Assembly (NCBI GenBank): GCA_036852015.1
Contig: JAANDG010000220.1
Span: 152,326-216,325, forward strand
Source of the DNA: Pelodera strongyloides
Taxonomy: Eukaryota; Nematoda; Chromadorea; Rhabditida; Rhabditidae
Length of the DNA: 64,000 nucleotides
Direction: 5' to 3'
Part shown: positions 13,128 to 24,927 of the stretch, piece after piece
How positions within the stretch are numbered: position 1 is the first letter of the stretch
Layout: each line of letters opens with the position of its first letter
The notes under the pieces: generated by a model
What the model saw: only the letters and a program-made list of their open reading frames with translations
The model's database searches: none
What the model was told of the DNA's origin: nothing
Position numbers and translations under genes: made by a program

Positions 13128-16100
13128 TCTGCATTGTGTAGTAATATAGAGCAGTTCTGTCTGTCTGTCACGTTTCAGATCGTTGGTTAGCAGTAGAGCT
13201 AAGGACTTGGGTCTTCGGCCTTAGGGTCCTTAGCGAAAATTAAGAATTAGCTTTTTTCCGATTATCGATTGCTTATCAGATAATCGATATCTGATAACCG
13301 AAAAAATGAAACCTATCCTAAACGCATCCACTATCGACGTGATGAAAAATGATCCAATCAAAAATCGATAAATCGATAATCTAAATTTTGGCAAGTTGCC
13401 AACTGAACTTAAGCACCTCCCAGAACATAGTGAAATGACATAAAACGGTGAAAAATTTATCGAGAGCTTCAGATCTGGGACCCTGGCTAACGTCTTCGGC
13501 CTTAGGGTCCTTAGCGAAAATTAAGAATTAGCTTTTTTCCGATTATCGATTGCTTATCAGATAATCGATATCTGATAACCGAAAAAATGAAACCTATCCT
13601 AAACGCATCCACTATCGACGTGATGAAAAATGATCCAATCAAAAATCGATAAATCGATAATCTAAATTTTGGCAAGTTGCCAACTGAACTTAAGCACCTC
13701 CCAGAACATAGTGAAATGACATAAAACGGTGAAAAATTTATCGAGAGCTTCAGATCTGGGACCCTGGCTAACGTAGTCAGGCTGGAGAACGAAGAATGTT
13801 GGCACAGAAAAAAATCAATAATCAATCGATAATTTTTCCGAGAGCCAAAAATCGCCTTAGGAGTAGAGATAGAGACTCGGGCCCTCTGATCAATATTGTT
13901 CAGCTTCGAAAGATAAGTTGAATAGTGAAATTGAAAAAATCAATATCGATCGATAATCCATAGAAATTGCAAAAACAGATCCAGAATCGGCTTAGGAACA
14001 TAGATAGAGACTCGAGCTCTCTGATCAATATTGTTCAGCTTCGAAAAATAAGTTGAATGGTCAGGTTGAAAAAATCAATATCGATCGATAATCCATAGAA
14101 ATTGCAAAAACAGATCCAGAATCGGCCTAGGAACAGAGATAGAGACTCGAGCCCTCTGATCAATATTGCTCAACTCTCAAAGATAATTTGAATTGTGAAA
14201 TTGAAAAAATCAATATCGATCGATAATCCATAGAAACCGCAAAAACAGATCCAGAACCGGCTCAGGAACATAGATAGAGACTCGAGCCCTCTGATCAATA
14301 TTGCTCAACTCTCAAAGATAATTTGAATTGTGCAATTGAAAAAATCAATATCGATCGATAATCCATAGAAACCGCAAAAACAGATCCAGAATCGGCTTAG
14401 GAACAGAGATAGAGACTCGAGCCCTCTGATCAATATTGCTCAACTCTCAAAGATAATTTGAATTGTGAAATTGAAAAAATCAATATCGATCGATAATCCA
14501 TAGAAACCGCAAAAACAGATCCAGAACCGGCTCAGGAACATAGATAGAGACTCGAGCCCTCTGATCAATATTGCTCAACTCTCAAAGATAATTTGAATTG
14601 TGCAATTGAAAAAATCAATATCGATCGATAATCCATAGAAACCGCAAAAACAGATCCAGAATCGGCTTAGGAACAGAGATAGAGACTCGAGCCCTTTGAT
14701 CAATATTGCTCAACTCTCAAAGATAATTTGAATTGTGAAATTGAAAAAATCAATATCGATCGATAATCCATAGAAATCGCAAAAACAGATCCAGAATCGG
14801 CTTAGGAACAGAGATAGAGACTCGAGCCCTCTGATCAATATTGCTCAACTTCGAAATATAAGTTGAATAGTGTAATTGGAAAATCAATATCGATCGATAA
14901 TCCATAGAAATCGCAAATAAAGTGCCAAAACTGGGCTTAGGAGTAGAGATAGAGACTCGAGCCCTCTAATCAACATTGTTCAACTTCGAAAACTAAGTTG
15001 AATGATGAAATTGAAAAATCGATATCGATCGATAATCCATAGAAATTGCAAAAACAGATCCAGAACCGGCTTAGGAACATAGATACAGACTCGAGCCCTC
15101 TGATCAATATTGCTCAACTTCGTAAGATATGCTCAATAATGAAATTAAAAAAAATCAATATCGATCGATAATCTATAAAAATCGCAAAAACAGATCCAGA
15201 ACCGGCTTAGTAGTCGAGATAGAGACTCGAGCCCTCTGATCAATATTAGTTGAATGATGAAATTGAAAAAAATCAATATCGGTCGATAATCCACAGAAAT
15301 CGCAAAAAGAGATCGAGAACAAGCTTAGGAACAGAGATAGAGACGAGCCCTCTGATCAATATTGCTCAATCGCCAAAGATAAGATGAATTGTGAAAGCGA
15401 ATATCGATCGGATTCACAAAAATCGCAAAAATGGTCTTAGGAGTAAAGATAAGAGCTCAGCTCTCCGATCAATATTGCACAGCTTCTGAAGGTGAAATAA
15501 CATCCTCTAAAGTAAACCACAACGAACGTTGATGCGAGCGAGGCGGGCCGAAGCCTCGCCGAGTGAGCTAACGACTATAAATCAGAATCCCTCGATCAAC
15601 ATTGCTCAAATTTAAAAGATAAGTTGAATGTTGAAATTCAAAAAATCAATATCGATCGATTATCCATAGAATTCCCCAAAATGGTCTTAGGAGTAGTGAT
15701 AGAGCTGAGCACTCTGATCAACATTGCATAAGTTCCGCTATGATCAACATTCAGGTGAAATAAGATCCTCCTAAGAAAACCACAACGAACGTTGATGCGA
15801 GCGAGGCGGGCCGAAGGCCCGCCGAGTGAGCTAACGACTATAATCCCGAATCTTAATCAAAATCCTCAACATTGAGCCATATTAATGCAATAGCTTAAAG
15901 ATAAAGGTGGAAATGAACTTCAGTGCTCAAGTGAAGCTCGCATCCTAAACCGCTTCTCGATCACGCTTCTGCTTCAGAATCTATGACGTCAAACATAAGT
16001 CGACGTGCAAATTTCGCCGTAGCTCAAAGAAAACATAACTACGATAACGATGGAAATGAACAACCTTGAATCATAGTGAACGTCGGGCGAGCGAAGGCGG

Positions 16101-16648
16101 GCCGAATGCCCGCCGAGCGAGCTAACGACTAAAGTCCGAATCTCTTAAAAAATCTTTAAAAAATCAAAATGAAGATGATAATCCCGAATCTTAATCAAAA
16201 TCTTCAAAATTGAGCCATATTAATGCAATAGCTTAAAGATAAAGGTGGAAATGAACTTCAGTGCTCAAGTGAAGCTCGCATCCTAAACCGCTTCTCGATC
16301 ACGCTACTGCTTCAGAATCTATGACGTCAAACATAAGTCGACGTGCAAATTTCGCCGTAGCTCAAAGAAAACATAACTACGATAACGATGGAAATGAACA
16401 ACCTTAAATCATAGTGAACGTCGGGCGAGCGAAGGCGGGCCGAAGGCCCGCCGAGCGAGCTAACGACTAAAGTCCGAATCTCTTAAAAAATCTTTAAAAA
16501 ATCAAAATGAAGATGAAGCTAATTCAGTGTAGTGCCAATCTGTACCTTAACTTCAAACATTGAAATCGTTAGCTTATCAAAATCTCAAGCTCAAGCTAAA
16601 GCCATATCGCTAGAGCGAGGCGCGCGCGCAGCGCGCGCCGAGCTCTAG
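13128..16648 (+). repeat. Composite repeat unit 3
   Basis: It is nearly identical to unit 2 except for an internal 281-bp tandem duplication (13211-13491 and 13492-13772). It ends with the complete hairpin and CTAG at 16648, followed by T. The sequence right after it (TCATAATGTCC) is the interior of a dispersed repeat that occurs uninterrupted near 20497, 25698 and 30210, so the right boundary is well defined. Confidence 0.85.
13211..13772. repeat. 281-bp tandem duplication inside unit 3
   Basis: GTCTTCGGCCTTAGGGTCCT starts at 13211 and again at 13492, and the sequence between is repeated almost without change. Units 1 and 2 have a single copy. Confidence 0.9.
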
Positions 16649-17093
16649 TCATAATGTCCATATAATCCCCTAGCCAATTTTTGAAAGCCCTAACGGGCAA
16701 ATCGTACGTTGTTAGTGAGACACAATCTCCGAAAATGCATATTATATGCAAAGGACTTATGATTGAACTATTGCAAGATACATATGTGTGTACCATGCGT
16801 TTGCAGCTAACTCGCTTTTCGATCGTTCTTTTAATTTCTTCAGCGTTCTTACTCCAATAAATTGATCAACACCGCCTATTCACTAATATCTAATACTATA
16901 TGAGCTTTGTGGCGAAACCCAGAGATGAACATTTAACATATTTTCACAAAATACACCCACAAATAGGGTAATATACCATTTATTCATCAAATGGTGCACC
17001 AAAATCTGCTACCGTTTCTGTTGAGAGTCAGTAATTACGTAACAATGGCTTGATTGAGGGATATTTTTTATATTTCACAATGTATCCAAACAG

Positions 17094-17224
17094 ATAGCCA
17101 ATATGTCTATATTCATCGAGTTATCGTTGAATATGCCCTCAAACATGTTGGTTTGGACGAAAAGGCAAAAAGTATTGGAAACAAATTCCTTGAAGAATTC
17201 GACAAAAAGATGAAATGTCGTTAG
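17094..17224 (+). pseudogene. Protein tyrosine phosphatase last-exon fragment, copy 1
   Basis: After a CAG acceptor the frame reads DSQYVYIHRVIVEYALKHVG and ends in MKCR and TAG at 17222. Q-Y-x-x-I-H-x-x-x-x-E-Y is the usual last helix of a classical PTP domain. The upstream catalytic exons (HCSAGxGR loop) are absent from the window, so this is an orphan exon carried in a duplicated block. An identical-length copy lies at 26435-26565. Confidence 0.55.
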
Positions 17225-17235
17225 GTCTAGGAGAA

Positions 17236-17393
17236 TTTAAAGCGATGTGGCACGTGGTTTCTGCAGTTCCGTGCGTGAAATTCTGTGTCAATGGTTCGGC
17301 ACATAATGGACACTATTGTCACTTTGCGTGTAATACATGTAAGCAGTATAGACATGATTTATGTGTTCAAAACCACATGCCATACCGCTTTAT
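17236..17393. mobile_element. MITE of the AAAGCGNTGTGGC family, copy 1
   Basis: Inverted ends AAAGCGATGTGGCACGTGGT and ACCACATGCCATACCGCTTT bound about 157 bp. It lies 11 bp after the phosphatase-exon stop and is duplicated at 26577-26733. Related ends occur near 38476, 39005, 56070-56222 and 59040. Confidence 0.65.
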
Positions 17394-17585
17394 ACCGTTC
17401 ATGCGTTGCGCAAAGATTACGTTGGCAACACTTAGGAAACATTACGGTAGACAAATTGAGAATTTTTGTGAGTAACAAATTGCTTATTATTATACGCATT
17501 CGAATTGAAATTGAAATTGTGATCATTTTCTTTTTAGTTGGAATGCCGTTTGTCTCACTTTTCGCCAACTCTTTAGTTGTTGTAG

Positions 17586-18082
17586 AGGGATGGGGTCAGT
17601 TCAAATCGCCCCTTTGTTTATTTCTTATATGTATTGTACATCTCAAATAAATAACATCCAATCCAAGAAGATTTCAAATCAAGGATCCCAGAGTTTGTAG
17701 TTTGCTGATATTGGATAGACTTGATATGGATATGAATCCCCGTTCTATTCGACAGTTGGTGCACTGTAACCGGCAGCAAGATAAGGCTATAGCAATGAGA
17801 GTTAGGGAAATAAATCACTCTCTAACTTTGTTGGTATCTCAACAACTTTATCAGTCTTTATCTCTCACTTCATTATATCGTTATTTTCCTGCCTGTTACA
17901 GTGCATCAGCTGTCGAATAGAACTTATAGAATGGGGATTCATATCAAGTCTATCGAATATCAGCAAACTACAAACTCTGGGATCCTTAATTTGGAAACAT
18001 TTTGGTTTGGGTGTGATTCATTTGAGGTGTGCAATACGTATAAAAAATAAACAAAGGGGCGATTCGAACTGACCCCATCCCT
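17586..18082. mobile_element. MITE with AGGGATGGGGTCAG inverted ends, copy 1
   Basis: AGGGATGGGGTCAGTTC at 17586 is mirrored by GAACTGACCCCATCCCT ending at 18082; the inverted match runs for about 200 bp on each side with gaps. There are no coding features. The block C counterpart (about 26945-27912) is flanked by TAA-type ends and is split by a solo LTR. Confidence 0.75.
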
Positions 18083-18299
18083 GTAACTTTTCATAGTATA
18101 TTCCTTTCTCTATGTCGTTCCATCTGTTCAAAAAAGAGTAAGGGGCCAGGATCACAAGGATATCAATATGCTTAAAATTTCCCACAATTAGATTACACGT
18201 GTACTATGTATCCGAATATATATTTTCCAAAACCAACCAATCAATGGCTACCAAATCTCACAATTTCATGCAGAAAACTCTTTTCCTCGTGAATTTGAC

Positions 18300-18477
18300 G
18301 TGAAATAGCGGCCGGTTTTTGAAACGCATCTAGCAGACCAGCATTCTTATGCAGCTTATGCAAATGAACACAAATTAGAATAAAAACTAGACCCCAATTA
18401 GACCTCACTTTGCATAAATGCATAGGAATGCAAGTACTTGAGATGCGTTTCAAAAACCGGCCGGTATTTCGCTTTAA
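18300..18477. mobile_element. TTTAAA-type palindromic MITE (GGCCGGTTTTTGAA family)
   Basis: GCGGCCGGTTTTTGAAACGC on the left is mirrored by GCGTTTCAAAAACCGGCCGG and TTTCGCTTTAA on the right. Six members of this palindrome family lie in the window (also about 28090, 51975, 58554, 60512 and 61431). They resemble the PALTTTAAA palindromes known from C. elegans, but this is by style only. Confidence 0.65.
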
Positions 18478-18641
18478 GAACTCGTGTAGACCCACTAAAA
18501 CTTACCTGTAGGCCTGTAGTAGTATTTTCTTACATTTTTATCGATATTTATCAATCTGTGATAGTGATTCATTTTTTTTCGTGATTTTCACATATTAATT
18601 CTATTAATGCTAAAATATTCATATAATTGAATATATTATTC

Positions 18642-19040
18642 TGCCAACGGGTTTCCCCCCAAATTTCTCTCTATTATGACACTTATGAATTGGTCGCTTT
18701 TTCAAAAAACGTTGCGATTTAATATTTTATAAAAAGCTCTAATCTAATTCTAATAAAATAATATAGTATCTATATTATACTATACAAACAATTCTAGTCA
18801 CTTGCAGCTTTCACAAATGAATATTGAGATATTACTATGGTTTTGGTTTATATGTTGTAAAATGAACCATGATAAATGAATAATAAATTTCTTTTTATAT
18901 TGTACATGAGAAAAATGAGAGTAATCTGAATTTGTGAAATTGTATGTACCACCGGAAAGCATAGGGAAAAGAATAAAGAATGGTTTTCGTGTTGAAGCTC
19001 TAAGTAAGCAGTCTAGAAAAATATTATCATTTGGAAGGTA
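18642..19040. repeat. Dispersed repeat, matching 21211-21610
   Basis: The segment beginning TCTGCCAACGGGTTTCCCCC and running through TCTCTCTATTATGACACTTA is repeated at about 21211-21610 with small indels. Its first 60 bp recur at about 28395. No open frame is convincing. Confidence 0.7.
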
Positions 19041-19063
19041 AGTACTACATAACTTACAATTAT

Positions 19064-19210
19064 GGGGTTGCAAGTATCCCAAAAATTCTGTGTGATTCTG
19101 TCAATACTACCGTATTTCTGCACGAAACCTGCATATATAATATGAAAAATTACAAAAATATTCTTGTGTAGTTCCAATATACGGGAAATTTTCAGTATAC
19201 TTGCAAACCC
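19064..19210. mobile_element. Short MITE with GGGGTTGCAAGTAT ends
   Basis: GGGGTTGCAAGTATCC at 19064 is mirrored by AGTATACTTGCAAACCC ending at 19210. A second copy lies at 35947-36096. Confidence 0.6.
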
Positions 19211-19758
19211 GATTAGAAAGCAATCATTCATGAGCATCTTACACATTTAGCTGAAAGGTGAAATATTTTTGGATAATTCGTGGCTTGCGCCACATAGCGA
19301 CCTATGTAACAAATAGGTATTAATTCTCAGTGAAGCGGCGATGTTCAAAAATTTATTGGAGCCAGAACAGACAACGCTAAAAGGAAAGGAAAATAATGAT
19401 CAGAAAGCGAGATACGAACAAACAAAAAACATGGTGCACACAAATAAACACCACTTGTCAGTGCGTCTTATTGTCTTTTTTTCTTATCACTGTTACTTCA
19501 ACCATACAGTCATCCTTTGCATATAGTATGTATTTACGTATATTTCACTAACCACGTACAATACTGACCCACATTTTGCCCGTTTGGGCATTTAAAAATT
19601 GGCTGGGGGACATGATCAGGGTCATTGCTTTAATAATGAAAATGGTCACGAAACCATGAACCATTATCTCACAAGCTTATCCCGACAATGAACCGGTGAC
19701 CCCACGGCACTTGAATTTAAACCAACACAAAACCAACTTTAGCTTCTTTTACAAGCAC

Positions 19759-20118
19759 GCTGCGGAATATCAGACATGCGATTACACCGCACAGCAATAG
19801 CCTGTGGACAAAATTTTTAGGACTGTTGACGGTTGATGTTCCATCCCATTGTGTGTGATGGTTCATGTTCCATCCCATGTTTGATATTGGTATAGGTTTA
19901 AAAAAAATAACGAGACTTAAAACTATACTTGCGGCACATACACAGGACAGTTAAAACCCCGATTTCACCCCGATCATTTGCCGAAAAAAACCCCTAAAAG
20001 CCCGATCACGTCCCGATTTCGCCCCTATCACAAATAATCGGGGCGAAATTGGGCCAGGGGAGCAAGTAACGCGTATTACTATGGAAAAGGGGAAGGGAAG
20101 TTTGAAATTGATTTTCTT

Positions 20119-20151
<33 letters not shown>

Positions 20152-20381
20152 GTTGTTGTTTTCCTTAATTGGGAACACACTTTCTATTAATACAACTGAA
20201 CTTCAAAAAGAGGGTAAATATTCCCTTTAAATCGAAATTTATTATGGTGCATGGAGTGTTTAGATTGTAGGTAAATTAGTTAGTTATTCGAACAACGAAC
20301 CATCACACACAAGAGAAGCTTGCGTTTTTTTGCCTATGGTTCTTTGAGCGCCGTGTAAGCGCATGTCTGATACTCCGCAGC
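19759..20381. mobile_element. TIR element with GCTGCGGAATATCAGACATG ends, copy B
   Basis: GCTGCGGAATATCAGACATG at 19759 is mirrored by CATGTCTGATACTCCGCAGC ending at 20381. Inside is a CCCCGATTTC...GGGGCGAAAT inverted repeat and a T-run near 20119. It is part of duplicated block B (about 19679-20832). Related copies or ends lie at 29513-30096, 25540-25580, 28440-28870 (reversed), 22280-22315, 22880-22910 and 23290-23325. No transposase was found. Confidence 0.7.
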
Positions 20382-20832
20382 TTGTCAACAAAAGAAGCTG
20401 AATATCATGCTCTGTGGCTCACAGCGAGCAACCTGCCGTGGGGTTAGCGGCGGGCTGGCCTGCTTGTCGTTGATAATGACAGTGGTCATGTGTGGTCATA
20501 ATGTCCATATAGTCCCCTAGCCAATTTTTGAAAGCCCTAACGGGCAAATCGTACGTTGTTAGTGAGACACAGTCTCCGAAAATGCACATTATATGCAAAG
20601 GACTTATGCTTGAACTATTGCAAGATACATGTGTGTGTGTACCATGCGTTTGCAGCTAACTCGCTTTTTCGATCGTTCTTTTAATTTCCTCAGCGTTCTG
20701 ACTCCAATAAATTGTTCAACACCGCCTATTCACTAATATCTAATACTATATATGAGCTCTGTGGCGCAACCCAGGGATCAACATTTAACATATTTTCACA
20801 AAATACTCCCACAAATAGGGTAATATACTGTA
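20382..20832 (+). repeat. Duplicated block B, right part
   Basis: It matches the beginning of block A and parts of blocks C and D (markers AGCCCTAACGGGCAAATCGT and CACCGCCTATTCACTAATAT). The match stops at GGGTAATATAC, before the phosphatase exon is reached. Confidence 0.75.
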
Positions 20833-21788
20833 AGTGAGGAGAAGTTGCAAGTTATTAATTGTTTTTTAATGTAACGTTGGGAACTAATGTAACGTTGGGA
20901 CACATGCACCTATTACTGGGTAGCCAATTCCTGAATATATATACTACGTACAACTACTCCTGAATATATACTACGTACAACTACTCCGCATAAGCGTTAT
21001 GTTACGATATCACCCCTTTTTTACTTTCATATACACCTACGGTTATTTTTTAATGGCTTTAGTGGCTTTAGTACTATTTCTTTTCTTTGATTTTCCATCT
21101 ACAGTATTATCACCCTTTATCAACTGAAAGAATCGATGCAACAAAGTGGTCGCGGTCGCGACAACGTCATAGATTCTGAAGCAGAAGATATACACAGTCA
21201 AATGCGCGTCTGCAACGGGTTTTCCCCCCAAATTTCTCTCTATTATGACACTTATTCATTGGTCGCTTTTTCAAAAAAAAACGTTGTGATTTAGTACTTT
21301 ATAAAAAGCTCTAATTCTAATAAAATAATATAGTATCTATATTATATGTACAATTCTAGTCACTTGCGGCTTTTACAAATGAATATTGATATATTACTAT
21401 GGTTTTGGTTTATACGTAAAATGAACCGTGCTAAATAAATAATAATTTTTTTATATTGCACATGAGAAAAATGAGGGTAATCAGAATTTGTGAAATTGAA
21501 ATTGTATGTACCAACGGAAAGCGTGGAAAAAAAGAATATTCTGGTTTTGTTGCTGAAACTCTAAGAAAGCAGTGTATAGAATTATTCTTATTTGGAAGGT
21601 AAGTAATTACATAACTTACTGCATTCTTATGCATTTCTAAGTTACTCGAATTTAGTAATTACATAACTTACAATTAGAAAGCAATCATTCATGAGTATCT
21701 TCATTGCTGACAACCCAATTTGGAGTGCTATGGCATGCGAGTTCCATATTCGCGATTCATTTTCCCACAAAATTTTCTTAATTTGAGC
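20833..21788. other. No gene seen; repeat fragments
   Basis: This stretch holds a short direct repeat of CTGAATATATACTACGTACA (about 20930-20985), a diverged copy of the 18642-19040 repeat (21211-21610), and otherwise AT-rich sequence without splice-supported exons. Confidence 0.5.
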
Positions 21789-22197
21789 TTAAAGGAACAG
21801 GCCCATCAAAGTAAACCTATTTTTACGATACGTTCATAATGATTATAAAGCATTTTTATTACAGTATATACAAACCAAATTTCACCTACATTCACCCTGC
21901 CTGGGGAACTCCTTCCGATGCGCGCTCATCGTGTATGTGTACCGTAAAACTGCAGATATCAAAGCTGCCTATATGGCCTATGCAAATTTATCATGAATTT
22001 AGAATATGATCAAAATTTGCATATACGGCTTTGAAATCTGCTGTTTTACGGTATACATATACGATGAGCGCATAGGAAAAGGTTTCCCAGAGTGAATGTA
22101 GGTGAAATTTGGTTTGTATATAATGGAATAAAATGCTTTATATTCATTATGAACCTACCGTAAATATACGCTTACTTTGATGGGCCTGTTCCTTTAA
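21789..22197. mobile_element. TTAA-ended palindromic MITE (TTAAAGGAACAGGCCC)
   Basis: TTAAAGGAACAGGCCCATCA at 21789 is mirrored by TGATGGGCCTGTTCCTTTAA ending at 22197, and the two halves are inverted copies over most of the 409 bp. TTAA is the usual target of piggyBac-type and several nematode palindromic elements. Confidence 0.8.
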
Positions 22198-23986
22198 CAA
22201 TATGTTCTAAAATTATTTGTTATACGAAAAATGAACCATCACACAGATGTTTGCGTTTTTTTTTCATACAGTTCTTTGAGCGCGCCGCGTAATCGCATGT
22301 CTGATACACCGCAGCTTGGCTATACACGGAGTTGAAGTTGCTATCGTTGGTTTAATTACCTTAGCGCCCATTGGGTCAGCGGCGGTAGAGACCTCCTTTG
22401 AGACGGCCCTAGGTTGTGAGCCGAAGCGAGAGAAGTTAAGCTCACGATCGTCACCCACAGCCAATTTTTGCACGCCTATATGGGCAAAATTTCCAATTCG
22501 GCCTTTTTCATTTCTTGTAGCAACCAAGGTTATATCGATCAGGTTAGATTTTAGATTGTATACTAAGGGGTGCCCCCGATTTTTGCCCGATAATGACTCA
22601 TGTCCTTCCGGGACCGAATCGGGCACATCACGGGGTTGCTTGAAATAATAGTGGGCATGTCGGGGATTTCACATGCCTACTCTTTTTTAAGTATGCACAA
22701 TTTTTATGGAATAAAGAGTTAATAATAATAACAATAATAATAAGGATATACTACTCAGCAATCATGTTTTCCCAACTATAAGAACCGAAAAAAACTTGCA
22801 GAGGGCTAATTTTTAAACTTTTAATATATTCATAATTGGCTAATATTTAATATTTTTGTTCACAAGCCCATGATGTGCCTCGGAATCGCAATGTCTGATT
22901 CTCCGCAGCTTGTCGGCGAAAGGGGCTGAATTTCATACTCTGTGGCGGCGTGCTTGGCGTTGACTTGCAATTCGTTGTGAGCTATAATGACAGCGGTCAT
23001 AATCATGACGTCATAATGAGCATACACTGGAGAAACTCCGCTTTTGCGCGGCGGTCTTATGGCGCAAAAAAGGTGCGGTGCAAAGGGGGGGACTCTTGAT
23101 TTGACCTCTTGATTTTTGGATGGCCCAGGCCAATTTTTCTCGGATACTCGCAAAATGGTCGGCAAATCAAATGGTCTCTAATTGATTGTCCAATGGTCTC
23201 TAAGTGTTTGTCAAATGGTCTGTGAGCGTTCATCAAATGGTAACCGTCGTTTTCCTGTGTGTTTTCCAGGTCTCACTGCTTATAGTGAGCGCCGCGTAAT
23301 CGCACGTTTGATAGCCCGCAGCTTTGTGGGAAAAGCAGGTGAAGTCACAAACGGTTGGTTCAATAACCATGGCTGTCGTCTCTATTCCGCCCACTGGGTC
23401 AGCGGTTTGGAGGAGACTATAAAAGACGGCCCTGGTCGGTAAGCTGAGGCAAAAAAAAGTGGGCATCGTTGCCGCCCATAGCCAATTTTTGCAAGCCCAA
23501 ATGGGCAAGAATGGAGGAGTCTATGAGACTGTGAAGCAATCTGCTCGTTCTGGAACACAGGAAAGTGAAAACCCCGATTTCGCCCCGATCATTTGCCGAA
23601 AAACCCCGATTTCGCCCCGATTCTTTCAAAAAAAAAACCCTAAAAGCCCGATCACAAATAATCGGGGCGAAATTGGGAACAAGGCGATTTCGCCCCGATT
23701 CTTTCAAAAAAAAAAAAAGATTTCGGCCCGATTTTTTGCGGGACCTCATCGGGGCGAAATCGGGGCATTTGGTTTTCCATGTAGCGAAACATTGCGACGT
23801 ATCAGCCACAGTATTGGAAAGTCGCCTCAGGCGGCGATAGCCGACTGGTATAATATATTCGCTGAGAAATTAGCTGGCGCATCAAATTGCAACTACACTT
23901 GCAGTGTGCCTACAGTTTTGAAACATATGATGGACAACTTCATTTCTATTTATTTATGCTAACAGTAAGAGCTCATTATGGTGCAT
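22198..23986. other. Transposon mosaic without a supported gene
   Basis: Several ends of the CCGCAGC family (near 22290, 22890 and 23290) and two related stretches around GCCCA(T/C)TGGGTCAGCGG (22365 and 23390) show decayed elements. Positions 23565-23770 hold several inverted copies of CCCCGATTTCGCCCCGAT. Positions 23025-23095 carry the GCGGCGGTC...GGCGCAAAA repeat also seen near 41045, 43300, 49500 and 52700. Open frames here are short and in repeats. Confidence 0.6.
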
Positions 23987-23994
23987 GGAAATTC

Positions 23995-24927
23995 GGCTCT
24001 ATTCAAGAATAGCCGTCCCAAGGAAGTATAGCCGTCCCAAGATTCTCAACCGTCCCATGGAGAGGCCAACCGTCCCATGGCGGGGCCAACCGTCCCAAAA
24101 AAGTATAGCCGTCCCAATAAAAAATAACCGTCCCAAACATCCCACAGAATTGAATGTGCAGTACGTCTGGGGGCTTTTGAACATGAAAACATCGACCTTA
24201 ACAAAATTTTTATTTCTTATCAACAGTTAAAATCCGTAGTTATTGGCTATCTTAAGTAATAAGTGATTTAAAATCTTTTCCATGCACACGTCTGAACATA
24301 TAATTATAGAGGTAAGATGGGAGCAGGTCTTCGTCGGTACCATACAGATGTTTAATGGAACGTTTCAAAGCACCCCATGTAGCTTCGATGCGTTGGGTAT
24401 GAGCCGCTGGGTCGGAAGGGTTGACAAAGTGCGGCTTATGGTTGACCCAACGGTGGTAGTATTGTTGTTGTAGGGTGTTGATGTACAAGCCGCCCATCCG
24501 TCGGAGACCACGGAGACCACGACGAACGTTTGTTCCGCCCACCCCACGACGCTCATTCCTACCAACCTATGGAATAAGCCACGGGAAGTGGCAACATTTT
24601 TAGGCCTCTTATAGCCCATCTCGCGAGGATGATCAACCATGCTGGCTGCCTCCGGCAACAACAACAACAACAACGAACGTTTGTTTTATGAACAGCGTTC
24701 ACAGACTCAAACACAAATACACGGTATATTGGTTATCTAAAAACATAAAAATTAAAATGGGACGGTTGGCCTCTCTATGGGACGGTTGGCCTCTCCATGG
24801 GACGGTTGGCCTCTCCATGGGACGGCTATACTTTTTCGGGACGGTTGACCCTCCCATGGGACGGTTATTTTTTTATGGGACGGCTATACGCTATACTTCC
24901 TTGGGACGGCTATTCTTGAATAGAGCC
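23995..24927. mobile_element. Merlin-type DNA transposon, complete ends, decayed transposase
   Basis: The 933-bp element has inverted ends GGCTCTATTCAAGAATAGCC (left) and its mirror (right), and is flanked on both sides by the identical 8-bp GGAAATTC (23987-23994 and 24928-24935). An 8-9 bp duplication is the Merlin hallmark. Behind both ends the word CCGTCCCA/TGGGACGG repeats many times (24014-24140 and 24757-24908), acting as subterminal repeats. The interior encodes the end of an ISXO2/Merlin-like transposase on the minus strand, which fits the superfamily. The element is probably non-autonomous because only the C-terminal third of a transposase is left. Confidence 0.85.
24252..24640 (-). 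pseudogene. Merlin/IS1016-like transposase C-terminal remnant
   Basis: The minus-strand frame contains HRWVNHKPHFVNP, then DPAAHTQRIEATWGALKRSI and LPSYLYNYMFRR. VNHS-x-x-FV-(N/D)P followed by H-T-Q-x-I-E-x-x-W is the signature of the ISXO2/IS1595/Merlin transposase C-terminus; the E in IEATW would be the last acidic catalytic residue. The preceding S-D-G-W-A-A block (the second catalytic D region) is in another frame, so a frameshift lies near 24500. The N-terminal part is missing. The frame ends in FKSLIT at 24252. Confidence 0.75.

Larger units (their letters stand above)
16649..18690 (+). repeat. Duplicated block A
   Basis: Block A matches block C (25690-28445) along its whole length, and its first part also matches blocks B (about 20480-20832) and D (about 30200-30627). 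It holds a tyrosine-phosphatase exon, a CGCTTTA-ended MITE, an AGGGATGGGG-ended MITE and a TTTAAA palindrome. Its left edge is the CTAG end of composite unit 3. Confidence 0.85.

Noticed and set aside
4130..16000. CRISPR-like regular repeats
   Set aside because: Units are contiguous with no unique spacers; this is satellite DNA in a eukaryote.
17285..17650. 121-codon plus-strand frame (and the 151-codon equivalent at 26556)
   Set aside because: Both run through two MITEs in the duplicated blocks and have no independent support.
24365..24673. Separate 102-codon minus-strand gene
   Set aside because: It is the shifted frame of the decayed Merlin transposase; only its VSDGWAA piece belongs to the real protein.
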